Part shown: in pieces, positions 1 to 9,000 of the stretch
Numbering within the stretch: position 1 is the stretch's first letter
Layout: each line of letters begins with the position of its first letter
DNA from: Candidatus Poseidoniaceae archaeon
GTDB lineage: Archaea; Thermoplasmatota; Poseidoniia; Poseidoniales; Poseidoniaceae
Length of the DNA: 64,000 bases
NCBI GenBank assembly: GCA_949372875.1
Contig: CASIAW010000003.1
Span: forward strand, 1 to 64,000
Direction: 5' to 3'
Notes under the pieces: generated by a model
Told to the model about the DNA's origin: nothing
Seen by the model: the letters and a program-made list of their open reading frames with translations, nothing else
The model's database searches: none
Program-made: the position numbers and the translations under genes

Positions 1-2
1 GA

Positions 3-362
3 ATTATGACGCTTGATCTCTTGGATGGTGGAGCCTATGAACGTCTGGAGACGCTCGGCCAATTGCTTGATGAATGTGTTGAGCCGGTTTTAGAGAAACA
101 TGGCTATCCTATGCGCCTCATGCGTCGAGGAAGTTTGTTCTGGTTTTCTCCAAGTTCAGCCCAACCGCCTGCGAGAGCCGACTTGATTCCAAGTGATGCA
201 GGCAAGTTATATTCTGATGTCCACAAGGGATTACTCGAGAGAGGATACATGTTGGCACCATCGGCCTATGAAATTGGATTTATCGCTACCATACATGAGG
301 AGCATCATATCCTTGGTATGGCCGATGCACTGGACGAAGTGCTTGATGAATTGGAGTGGTAA
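3..362 (+). CDS. hemL: Glutamate-1-semialdehyde 2,1-aminomutase, C-terminal part (cut by window edge)
   Basis: The frame is open from the left edge, so this is the 3' part of a longer gene. About 118 residues match the end of the PLP-dependent aminomutase that makes 5-aminolevulinate from glutamate-1-semialdehyde in the C5 pathway. The conserved tail is visible: the GSLFWF strand, the LLERGYMLAPSAYE segment that corresponds to the family's MLxRGVYLAPSxFE, and the GFIATIH segment. The catalytic lysine would lie upstream of the window. Its TAA stop is followed one base later by the hemE ATG, so it heads an apparent heme operon. The identification rests on the C-terminal motif and on the context. 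Confidence 0.85.
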   Translation: MMTLDLLDGGAYERLETLGQLLDECVEPVLEKHGYPMRLMRRGSLFWFSPSSAQPPARADLIPSDAGKLYSDVHKGLLERGYMLAPSAYEIGFIATIHEEHHILGMADALDEVLDELEW

Positions 363-363
363 T

Positions 364-1395
364 ATGAACGGAAAGCAACGAATTGTTTCGGCTTTGAATC
401 TTCAGCCAGTCGATCGGACACCCGTGTGGTTCATGCGTCAGGCTGGTAGACACCTGCCCGAGTATCGAAAGATTGCTGCTGAGCATTCTTTTTGGGAGCG
501 ATGCATGGATGTTGACTTGTGTACCGATATTACTCTTCAACCACTGAACAGGTACAAAGGCATCGATGCAGCCATCATCTTCAGCGATATTCTTACGCCA
601 CTCCCAAGCCTTGGCTACGATGTGGAATATGGTGGCGGCATTCGAATCAGTGATTTTGATTTGTCGCACGTTGACGACTGGACTGATTTCAGTGCTCGAA
701 AGCATGCTCCTTGGGCTGCGGATGGGCTCAAGGCAGTTGGCGAAGAAATCGGAGATACAAAGGCTCGACTCGGGTTTGTTGGCTCGCCATGGACCATTTG
801 CATGTATTTGTTGTCTGGTGGAACTGGCGACAAAGACTTCCACAACGCTCGTGCCAAAATCTATTCGAATCCAGAAGAGGCAGAGAATCTTCTTTTGAAG
901 ATGGGAGAGATAGTTGGAGGTCTTTTGGCTGACCAAGTCAACCATGGAGGTGCAGATGCAGTCCAAGTCTTCGATACTTGGGCTGGACTTCTTTCACCTG
1001 AAACATACCGCAAGTTTGCTATGCCTGCAACACGAAAAACGATAGAAGTATTCCGTGAAAAAGTAGGTTCAGAAGTGCCTTTGATTCACTATGCCAAAGG
1101 TTCAGGTCATCTTCATTCGGCTATTCGAGAACTCGATGTTAATGCAATCTCCTTGGATTGGAGAGATGATTTAGCCCAAAACCGTGCCCAATTTGGTGAC
1201 AAACTTGCATTCCAAGGTAACCTTGACCCTTCTCTTCTCCATGGCTCGACAGATATGGCACGAGTCGCAACCCAGGATGTTCTTAGAGCAGCTGGGGATA
1301 AACCCGGACATATCTTCAATTTAGGTCACGGTTTTGCTCCGTCTGCAAGAATAGATTGTGTAGAAACCGTTCTGCGTGAGATTACGGGTGAGTAA
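364..1395 (+). CDS. hemE: Uroporphyrinogen decarboxylase
   Basis: This 343-residue protein is the usual length for HemE, which converts uroporphyrinogen III to coproporphyrinogen III in the cytoplasm. Near the N-terminus it has the signature [18 protein letters not shown], whose two arginines bind substrate carboxylates. A FSDIL segment with the catalytic aspartate follows, and an FNLGHG motif lies near the C-terminus. I chose the ATG at 364 because it begins the conserved [11 protein letters not shown] start and sits one base after the hemL stop; longer in-frame starts would overlap hemL. hemF follows after 2 bases, so the genes look co-transcribed and translationally coupled. Confidence 0.95.
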   Translation: MNGKQRIVSALNLQPVDRTPVWFMRQAGRHLPEYRKIAAEHSFWERCMDVDLCTDITLQPLNRYKGIDAAIIFSDILTPLPSLGYDVEYGGGIRISDFDLSHVDDWTDFSARKHAPWAADGLKAVGEEIGDTKARLGFVGSPWTICMYLLSGGTGDKDFHNARAKIYSNPEEAENLLLKMGEIVGGLLADQVNHGGADAVQVFDTWAGLLSPETYRKFAMPATRKTIEVFREKVGSEVPLIHYAKGSGHLHSAIRELDVNAISLDWRDDLAQNRAQFGDKLAFQGNLDPSLLHGSTDMARVATQDVLRAAGDKPGHIFNLGHGFAPSARIDCVETVLREITGE

Positions 1396-1397
1396 CC

Positions 1398-2309
1398 ATG
1401 CGTCAGTCGATGATCGACATGGTGTATGAGATTCAAGATGAAATCTGTGAAGCACTTCGAAGTATTGACGGGGTTGATTTCCGTCAAGATGAATGGACTC
1501 GTGAAGAGGGCGGAGGCGGTCGAAGCAGAGTTTTTTCAGGCGGAAAGGTCTTTGAAAAAGCCGGCGTCAATGTGAGTGTTGTTCACGGAACCTTGAGTCC
1601 TCAAGCAGCACAATCGATGGGCGGCGGTCATGAACTCAAAGGCAAAGACTTAGATTTCTTTGCCACAGGAGTGAGTCTTGTTTTACATCCACATAATCCA
1701 ATGGCACCTACAGTTCACGCGAATTATCGATATTTCGAACGAGGCGAGGGTGAGAAAGAGGGAAGTTGGTGGTTTGGTGGAGGAGCAGACCTAACGCCGA
1801 GTTATCTCTTTGAAGACGATGCTCGACATTTTCATCAAGTTCTGAAAAATGCTTGTGATAACCACCAAGTTGGCGACTATCCTGCTTACAAAAAGTGGTG
1901 TGATGATTACTTTTACATCAAGCACAGAGGTGAACGCAGAGGCCTTGGGGGGATTTTCTTTGATGATTTGAACAGCGGCAGTAAAGAAGAATGCTTCCAA
2001 TTCGTATCCGAATGTGCGCAATCATTCTTGCCTGCTTATCTTCCTCTTCTGGAGAAGAGAAAGGACCTCCCTTTTACCGATGAGCAAAAACAATGGCAGC
2101 AACTACGGCGAGGTCGCTATGTCGAATTTAATTTGGTCTATGACCGAGGAACAAAGTTTGGCCTCACGACAAATGGACGTATTGAGAGTATTCTCATGTC
2201 ACTTCCACTCACTTCCCGTTGGGAATACTGTCACGAAGTAGCACCAGGTAGTGAAGAAGACCTTCTCTTACAGGTGCTCAAAGAGCCACGAGATTGGCTG
2301 AATGATTGA
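1398..2309 (+). CDS. hemF: Oxygen-dependent coproporphyrinogen III oxidase
   Basis: This 303-residue protein performs the O2-dependent oxidative decarboxylation of coproporphyrinogen III to protoporphyrinogen IX. Family features seen are the [11 protein letters not shown] stretch near residue 35, the VNVSVVHG segment, the [17 protein letters not shown] block, the [11 protein letters not shown] motif with the family's conserved acidic and aromatic residues, and a C-terminal [21 protein letters not shown] block. It is HemF and not the radical-SAM HemN type, so the pathway implied here is aerobic. It starts 2 bases after hemE, and its end overlaps possible upstream starts of the next gene, consistent with an operon. 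Confidence 0.96.
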   Translation: MRQSMIDMVYEIQDEICEALRSIDGVDFRQDEWTREEGGGGRSRVFSGGKVFEKAGVNVSVVHGTLSPQAAQSMGGGHELKGKDLDFFATGVSLVLHPHNPMAPTVHANYRYFERGEGEKEGSWWFGGGADLTPSYLFEDDARHFHQVLKNACDNHQVGDYPAYKKWCDDYFYIKHRGERRGLGGIFFDDLNSGSKEECFQFVSECAQSFLPAYLPLLEKRKDLPFTDEQKQWQQLRRGRYVEFNLVYDRGTKFGLTTNGRIESILMSLPLTSRWEYCHEVAPGSEEDLLLQVLKEPRDWLND

Positions 2310-2323
2310 AGAAGGATGTTAGC

Positions 2324-3583
2324 ATGTCGGACGTTGAACATTGGATTCGTCACGGCGTTGAAATGCGACGTCCGCTGTTAGTGAAACAATCACTTTCGCA
2401 ATCTGAGAAAGTAATCATCGTCGGGGGTGGCCTTTCAGGAATGAGTTGTGCATATCGAATCGCACAAAAAAGACCGAGTGCTGAAGTTATTTTGATTGAA
2501 AAATCCGAACATCTTGGTGGAGTTATATCGACATGGACTGAAGAGGAATGGGTCTGTGACCTTGCAGTGAATGCAACTCGAGCCCACCCTGCATTTTGGC
2601 GACTCGTCAAAGACCTCAATCTTTCAAAACAGTTCCAACCCTCTCGTCCCCGGGCGAAATCCCGATGGGTTTTACTTGGTGAGAAAAGGCATCGTTTGTC
2701 GCCCTTCACACTGTTTAAAATCGGACCTCTTCGCCTACTTAGAGCAATACGAGGTGGCAGAAAGGGAGGCGTTTCTGTAGCCCAATTACTTCCACATAAA
2801 CAGATTGCAGATGCCTTGACTTTGGGTATCGTCAACACGACTTCTGAACATGTCGATGCTGATTTTCTCATGCCTTCTATGACTCGTTTTGGGCCGATTC
2901 CCCCTCTCAAAAATTCTCGATTGAAAAAGCAAATCAAGGCTACTTATCCACTTTTCACGCCAAAGAAAGGCGCAGTTGCTTCCTTTGAAGGTGGAATGTA
3001 TTCGCTTATCGATGCATTACAGAACCAACTTGAGTCAATGGAGAACGTGACGGTGATCACTGGCCAGAGTGCAGAGTCTCCCCAATCTGTGGCAAGCCAA
3101 TTTGATGTATCCTTAGATTCGATACTGTGGACTGCTCCGGTTTTGGAAACTGACCGGGAACTCACAAAATTGAGCGTATTTGCAGTGGGATATCGCAACG
3201 AAGATGTGGCACACATTGACTATGGCTATGGAACCTTGATTCCTGATGCTTCAATCCCAATCAGTGGTATCCTTCATGAAAGTGACCTTCACCATTCTCA
3301 GCGTGCACCCGAAGGTCATCGGTTGTTTCGAATTATGGCGCCTCACGCCCGCTGGGATGGAGATGAAAGCAAGATTGAAGAATCTATAGAACGGCTCTTA
3401 AGCGGCAAGAAGCCTGTGATTTTCCGAAATCTTGGTGTTCAAACCATACCGACTTATCCACCAGGATATATGCAAGGTCTATCTCAAAAATCAATTGATT
3501 GCAGTTATGCGGGATGGGGAGTAAGTGGCGTTTCAATAACTCACGTGGTCGATGAAGCCGAGCGTGTTGCAGAGCTATTCTAA
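2324..3583 (+). CDS. hemY: Protoporphyrinogen oxidase, FAD-dependent (HemY/PPOX type)
   Basis: An FAD-dependent amine-oxidase-fold protein of about 419 residues. It has an N-terminal dinucleotide-binding motif (IIVGGGLSGMSCAYR) followed by LIEKSEHLGGVIST, typical of PPOX, and the closing YAGWGVSGVSITHVVDEAERVAELF segment corresponds to the family's C-terminal FAD-contact motif. It would oxidise protoporphyrinogen IX to protoporphyrin IX. Gene order after hemE and hemF supports the assignment. A TTG at 2306 overlaps hemF; I prefer the ATG at 2324, preceded by GAAGGATGTTAGC. It ends tail to tail with hemH with a 4-base overlap. PPOX, as opposed to another amine oxidase, is inferred mainly from context and the N-terminal motif. 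Confidence 0.85.
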   Translation: MSDVEHWIRHGVEMRRPLLVKQSLSQSEKVIIVGGGLSGMSCAYRIAQKRPSAEVILIEKSEHLGGVISTWTEEEWVCDLAVNATRAHPAFWRLVKDLNLSKQFQPSRPRAKSRWVLLGEKRHRLSPFTLFKIGPLRLLRAIRGGRKGGVSVAQLLPHKQIADALTLGIVNTTSEHVDADFLMPSMTRFGPIPPLKNSRLKKQIKATYPLFTPKKGAVASFEGGMYSLIDALQNQLESMENVTVITGQSAESPQSVASQFDVSLDSILWTAPVLETDRELTKLSVFAVGYRNEDVAHIDYGYGTLIPDASIPISGILHESDLHHSQRAPEGHRLFRIMAPHARWDGDESKIEESIERLLSGKKPVIFRNLGVQTIPTYPPGYMQGLSQKSIDCSYAGWGVSGVSITHVVDEAERVAELF

Positions 3584-4611
3584 GCCGCAATAGGTGAACT
3601 GAACTTGTTGTGAATCATCTTCTCAAGTCCTTCAATCCAATCTTCGTTATCATTGAGGCACTTTATGACAGTCAATTCTTCCCCGCCAAGTTCTTCAAAG
3701 TGTTCACGAATACCGATGTCGAGTTCTTCAAGAGTCTCCAGTCCGTCGGCTAAGAATGCAGGTGCTACAATCGCCAACTTTTTGATACCTTTTTTGGCTA
3801 ATTCCTCGACTTTATTCATCGTTGAGGGTTCTAGCCATTTCACTGGCCCAAGCCGGCTTTGGAAACTGATTGACCATTGTTCTGGTTTGAGGCCAAGTAG
3901 ACCGACCACGGTGTGGGTTGTCTCAAAACATTGATGGCCGTAACACATCTTGTTTGCATCGGTTTTAATCGAACAACAGTTGTTTGTTTTTTGGCAATGT
4001 TTTTTGCTTTCATCAATTCTTTTGACATGTGAAACTGGAAGTCCATGATATGAGAAAAGCAAGTGCGTATCTTCATCAATGTGCTCTTGAATGGAATTTG
4101 CTAGAGGGACAACATAGTGTTCATCGGTTTCAAAGTGTCCCATTTCAATGATTTTAGGATTCCAGTCGATTTGTTTCAGTTGTTTGTATGTATGCTTGAG
4201 GGAGGATTCGGTCGTAGCTTGTGCAAAGTGTGGGAACATGGGTAGGAGAAGAAGTTCCTCTACCCCTCTGTCACGTAAGTTCTCGAGACCGCTTTGGATG
4301 CTTGGTTCTCCATACCTCATTGCAAAATCGAATTCGATTTCTTCTGATTTTTGAGCGAGAGACTTGGTTATTCGATCTGAATACACACGGAGAGGTGAGC
4401 CTTCATCCATCCATATTTTTTGATAAAGAGGAGCGGTTTTTTTCGGCCGAACTCTCAAAATAATTCCTCGCACGAGGAGATGACGAAGTGGTGCAGGGAT
4501 GTCGATTACATCTGGGTCGAGGAGAAACTCTCTGAGATATTTTCGAACTGATTCAACAGTCGGTTCAGTTGGAGTCCCTACATTGATGAGGAGAACTCCT
4601 TTCTTACCCAT
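3580..4611 (-). CDS. hemH: Ferrochelatase with cysteine-rich insert
   Basis: This 343-residue enzyme inserts Fe2+ into protoporphyrin IX. Landmarks are GVLLINVGTPTEPT at the start, LLLLPMFPHFAQATT, LLFSYHGLPVSHV with the metal-site histidine, WSISFQSRLGPVKWLEPST, and APAFLADGLETLEELDI. A cysteine cluster (HCQKTNNCC then MCYGHQC) lies after the SYHGLP region; comparable insertions occur in several bacterial ferrochelatases and can ligate a 2Fe-2S cluster, so one may be present here. I chose the ATG at 4611, which begins MGKKGVLL; an upstream ATG at 4635 would add eight residues. It faces the hem operon convergently and completes the path from glutamate semialdehyde to heme. Confidence 0.94.
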   Translation of the reverse strand: MGKKGVLLINVGTPTEPTVESVRKYLREFLLDPDVIDIPAPLRHLLVRGIILRVRPKKTAPLYQKIWMDEGSPLRVYSDRITKSLAQKSEEIEFDFAMRYGEPSIQSGLENLRDRGVEELLLLPMFPHFAQATTESSLKHTYKQLKQIDWNPKIIEMGHFETDEHYVVPLANSIQEHIDEDTHLLFSYHGLPVSHVKRIDESKKHCQKTNNCCSIKTDANKMCYGHQCFETTHTVVGLLGLKPEQWSISFQSRLGPVKWLEPSTMNKVEELAKKGIKKLAIVAPAFLADGLETLEELDIGIREHFEELGGEELTVIKCLNDNEDWIEGLEKMIHNKFSSPIAA

Positions 4612-4967
4612 GGTTAAATCAAGGGACTCATGCACTTAATGATTTGTTCTTTACCTTCATCCTTCAACAACGCTTTCGTTTGTAGAAAAATCTACGCAAA
4701 TGGTGTACGTGCCGAGCCAATGAAGAAAGCAAATGAAAACAGATTCTTCATGGCGCAAGTCCACCATGGATTCGATGATAACTGCTCAAATGGTGGACGT
4801 GCCGAGCCAACAAAAGAAGCGTTTGTTGGCATCTCTTTTGTGGCTGAACGGCCAACTGAACTGTATTTATTTATTTCTGGTGGACGTGCCGAGCCAATGA
4901 AGAAAGCAAATGAAAACAGATTCTTCATGGCGCAAGTCCACCATGGATTCGATGATAACTGCTCAAA
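4612..4967. repeat. Array of tRNA-Ala 3'-end copies, R-A-R-B-R-A-R layout
   Basis: There is no gene here. A 16-base sequence equal to the last 16 bases of the neighbouring tRNA-Ala, read on the minus strand as CTCGGCACGTCCACCA, recurs at 4701-4716 (one mismatch), 4791-4806 and 4878-4893; the fourth copy, 4968-4983, is in the tRNA itself. The spacers are A (4717-4790, 74 bases), B (4807-4877, 71 bases) and A again (4894-4967, identical to the first). Spacer A holds an inverted repeat ATGAAGAA/TTCTTCAT and a GTCCACCA that is the inverse of the repeat end. Spacer B starts with the hairpin CCAACAAA-N7-TTTGTTGG. Period is 87-90 bases. Short open frames across it follow the repeats and look meaningless. 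Confidence 0.9.
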
Positions 4968-5043
4968 TGGTGGACGTGCCGAGATTTGAACTCGGGGCCT
5001 CTACCATGCCAAGGTAGCGATCTTCCAACTGATCTACACGCCC
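4968..5043 (-). tRNA. tRNA-Ala (GGC anticodon), CCA encoded
   Basis: Read on the minus strand it folds into a full cloverleaf. The acceptor GGGCGTG pairs with CACGTCC and contains the G3-U70 pair that is the alanine identity element. The D-stem is GATC/GATC. The anticodon stem CTACC/GGTAG encloses the loop TTGGCAT, giving anticodon GGC, and the T-stem CCGAG/CTCGG encloses TTCAAAT. A discriminator A and the CCA end are encoded (4968-4971 read in reverse), whereas the other two tRNAs in this window lack encoded CCA. Its last 16 bases are the unit repeated three more times downstream. Confidence 0.97.
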
Positions 5044-5183
5044 AAATGGGTGCTTTCGCAGTCATCCCACTTGAACGCCCATCATAAGCATTGCCAACTC
5101 GTCATGCTTGTTTTGAAATTGCTTTCTTATCCTTCAGTGACTTGTTTCATGCCTCCTTTAAGTACTGTAGACTGATTACTTTT

Positions 5184-6035
5184 ATGGTACGTAAAATGAG
5201 GCGAAAAGACATCGAAAAGGACCTCCAAAATGCACTTGATAATGGGCATAATGTCTGGGCCATTGGTGATGTTCATGGCTTCTCTATGACACTGGAAGCC
5301 TTGCTTGACCAGTGTGAATTATCGATGGATGACCGGGTGGTTTTACTCGGCGATTTAATTGACCGTGGGCCTGATAGTTTTGATGTTGTTCGTATCGCTC
5401 GTAGCGACCCTCGTATTCAGTGTGTGAAAGGCAACCATGAAGACATGATGGTGAATGGATTTAACCTAGAATCCCTCAATAAACCGAACAGTGATATGAT
5501 GACTTGGCTGCAAAATGGTGGATATGCTACAGTTGCGTCCTATATCCGGGATTACACCGATGATTTTGGACAAGAAGATTCAGAGCGCTTACTCGCACAA
5601 GTCGAAGATGATAAAGAATGGATGGAACGCTTGCCCTCTCATCTTATTCTGGACCAGTGGCGTTTAGTTCATGCAGGTTATGACCCGAGATTAGAACTTG
5701 AAGACCAAGAAGAAAGTGTACATCTATGGATTCGAAGACCCTTTCACTCAGCTACCAAACCAATTGACAAAAACCGTACTGTGCTGTTTGGACATACTCC
5801 TACAATGTCTCTGAACCATTCAATGGGCCCAGAGGGATGGGGTAAACCATGGTTTTCAAAAATAGCAACAATTGACGGCCGCTCGGCAAGTATAGGCTTG
5901 GATACCTGTGTTTTTCATGATGAAAACAAACCTGCGCTGCTCACCGCTTTCAATCTCCAAACGCTCGAAGTGCGGCAAATCCAACGTGTTGAACCTTGGG
6001 ATTTAGAAGACAGAGAACGAGCGAAGCAATACTAA
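5184..6035 (+). CDS. Calcineurin-like metallophosphoesterase (PP1/ApaH type)
   Basis: This 283-residue protein carries the full binuclear-metal phosphoesterase signature: GDVHG near residue 30, GDLIDRGPDS near residue 60, GNHED near residue 85, then HAGYDPR and FGHTPT. The order and spacing resemble bacterial and archaeal PrpA/ApaH-type protein or nucleotide phosphatases; the substrate cannot be told from sequence. I chose the ATG at 5184 because homology to the family begins just after it. An AT-rich CTTTAAGTACTG lies about 20-27 bases upstream and could be a TATA-type promoter for a nearly leaderless mRNA. It follows the divergent tRNA-Ala. Confidence 0.85.
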   Translation: MVRKMRRKDIEKDLQNALDNGHNVWAIGDVHGFSMTLEALLDQCELSMDDRVVLLGDLIDRGPDSFDVVRIARSDPRIQCVKGNHEDMMVNGFNLESLNKPNSDMMTWLQNGGYATVASYIRDYTDDFGQEDSERLLAQVEDDKEWMERLPSHLILDQWRLVHAGYDPRLELEDQEESVHLWIRRPFHSATKPIDKNRTVLFGHTPTMSLNHSMGPEGWGKPWFSKIATIDGRSASIGLDTCVFHDENKPALLTAFNLQTLEVRQIQRVEPWDLEDRERAKQY

Positions 6036-6090
6036 ACTGCCTTTTTTTACCATGTAATCAATATATACCGCAACCTACTGGCATAGGTGT

Positions 6091-9000
6091 ATGAACAAGA
6101 TTGCTGTCTACCTTTGCATAGCCATTTTACTTGGTCAAGTGATGTTATTTTCAGGTGAAATGAATGCTTTTCACTCGACTTCGGATTCCGAATTCGATGC
6201 TGAAAATACAGCACTGACATCTGGGCGTAATCATACTGAAGATGCAGGTTGGGTAATCGAAACTGTAGAAATATCCAGCTTACAAGCGAGTTGGGCCGAC
6301 GATCATGGCATTTACAATTCCTTGGCAGTTGATTCAAATGGTATGCCTCACATATCTTATCTTTCAGCAGTTGCAAATGGTTTTGTCATAAATCACACAT
6401 CCTTCGATGGCCAAACATGGAATTTTAACACTGCAGCGACATCATCTGGTAGCCCATGTTTAGCCCTTGACTCTTCAGACAGCCCCCATGTTGGCATATA
6501 CACTTATCATTCTTCATCAAGCACTGCTGATCTCAGATTAGCGACACCTACAGGGCAAGGCTCAAGTTCATGGACTCTTGAAATGATAGATAATTCTTCA
6601 TCAAATGTCGGTAGTAATTGTGATCTAAAAGTTGGTCCAAATGGGGACATCTATGCTGTATATTGGGACTACCACGAAACCAATATCTCAAATGATTCTC
6701 TAAAATTTGCTCACTATGACGGTAATTCATGGACGACCTCTGTGATTGACAGCGATGGCGGCAGTGACTCTTCTTTGCAAATAGATGATTTAGGAAATCT
6801 TCATGTTTCTTATCGAGATATAACAAATGAGGGATTGAAATATGGTATAAATAATGGCCAAGGATGGGTTTTATCGACGATTGAAGGCAATGGCCAAGGT
6901 AAAGGCAATTCGTTAGTTCTTGACAGTAACAACAACCCTCATGTATCTTATTTTGATGGTAATAATAATCGTTTGAAATATGCAAGTTTGACTGGAACAA
7001 GTTGGTCGATTTCAACTGTTGAAACAGGTCTCTCTTGGGGGAACAGTTCAAGTGCTTCTCAAACAGATACTTCAATTGGAATCGATTCATCCGATAATGT
7101 GCACATTTCATACTTTAACGCCGGCCTTAAGTATGCGTCTTATGATGGCACTTCTTGGAATTTCACACTGATTGACACTGTAGAAAATATCCAGGGTAAT
7201 ACAAACTTAATTATTGATAACGGTCAACGAATACACATTTCTTATCACGATAACGCAAATAAAAGTTTGAAATATGCTACTTATCAAGATTCTCAAGATC
7301 CTCAAGATATCTGGGATTTGTCGATTGTTGATTCTCAAGCGGATGTAGGAGAATATTCCTCCATCGTTCTTGATTCCAATGATGATACTCACATTTCCTA
7401 TTTTGATGCATCCACAAAGGACTTGAAGTATGCAACTGATGTTTCCGGCCAGTGGACTACATACACCATTGACTCTGAGGGGGATGTTGGTTACGGCTCT
7501 TCCATTGCTATTGATTCGAATGATGCGCTTCACATCTCGTATGATGATTCGACTAATGGTGACCTCAAATACGCTACCAATGCCAACGGGTCTTGGGTGA
7601 TCTCAACTATCGAAAGTCAGGGCAATGTAGGTGCTTATTCATCGATTGGCGTTGATTCATACAATGGGATACACATCTCCTACTATGATGCAACAAACGG
7701 TGATCTTCGTTATGCAAACAACCAATACTCAAACAGTCAATGGGTAGCGGCTTCAGTTGCCACTTCGGGTAATGTAGGCCACCACACCTCACTCGCCATT
7801 GATTCCGACGATACCGTTCACATTTCGTATATCGATTATGATAATGAGTCACTTCATTACGCCAAAAACACTTGGGGGCCTTCGGGTTGGGTGACCAGCG
7901 TTATTGATTCAGATTCACATTCAATCGGGACCTCTACCTCAATTGCCGTCGATGACTCGAACAAGGTCCACATTTCTTACCAAGATGTCACCAATTCTAA
8001 TCTAAAATATGCAACAGATGAATCTGGTTCATGGACGACTGCGACTGTTGATGCCTTAGGGGATGTAGGTGATACTTCCAGTATCACTACGGACTCTGAA
8101 GGCGTCGTACACATCTCTTATTTTGATGATACAAACGAAAACCTGAAACATGCTACAAATTACAATTCCACACAAACTCCTCCGAATTGGATGATTATGA
8201 CCGTTGATTCATCGGGTGCTGTAGGCGAATATTCTTCAATAGCGTTCGACTCTGAAGACAGAGCACATATCTCTTATCATGATTTAACAAACTCTGATTT
8301 GAAGTATGCTACTTCTGAAGGTCCTCAAGATGGCGAAGGCATAACCGATCCATCTGATGCGACTGTCTGGTTTGACAATGAAGGCTATGCCTCTATGTCA
8401 CCCGGTGAAATTTCAATTACTTTTGACATCTATACTGATTGTGAATGCAGCCTCAAGGCTTGGGCCTATTTGGACGTGTACCTCAACGGGACAAAAATCG
8501 ACACTCCTTTTGGAACCGCTTATACGGTATCGAAGGATTCGAGCGTTTCCAAAACTGTAGTTTGGACAGCTCCGAATACTGGGACATATGACTTCTATCT
8601 GGCTCTTTTCACCGGCGAACAATCTCCATCGACGAAGGTCGACGAAGCATGGATACAATCGATTTCATTGACGGGGAGTGATTGGCAAACTTCCACCCTT
8701 GATTCAAATGGCGACTTTGGAGTACACACATCAATGGCTGTTGATTCAAACGGAGACCTTCACATTGTCTATTATGACGGCACGAATGAAGCAATAAAGT
8801 ACGCTACTGATGAAAGTGGTTCATGGGTCTATTCTCCACTCGATATTGTAGGCACAGCAACGGATACATCAATCGCCGTTGACTCTAATGATATCGTATC
8901 CATTGCCTATTATGAGGGCACTAATGGCTACCTCAAATATGCGACGCAGGTTGATGGTTCATGGGCATTCACAACGCTCGATTCATCAGGTGACGCTGGC

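Noticed and set aside
4701-4983. Coding region across the tRNA-Ala repeats, on either strand
   Set aside because: The open frames only reflect the repeats; repeated residues follow the 74-base spacer and no Shine-Dalgarno sequence or homology is seen.
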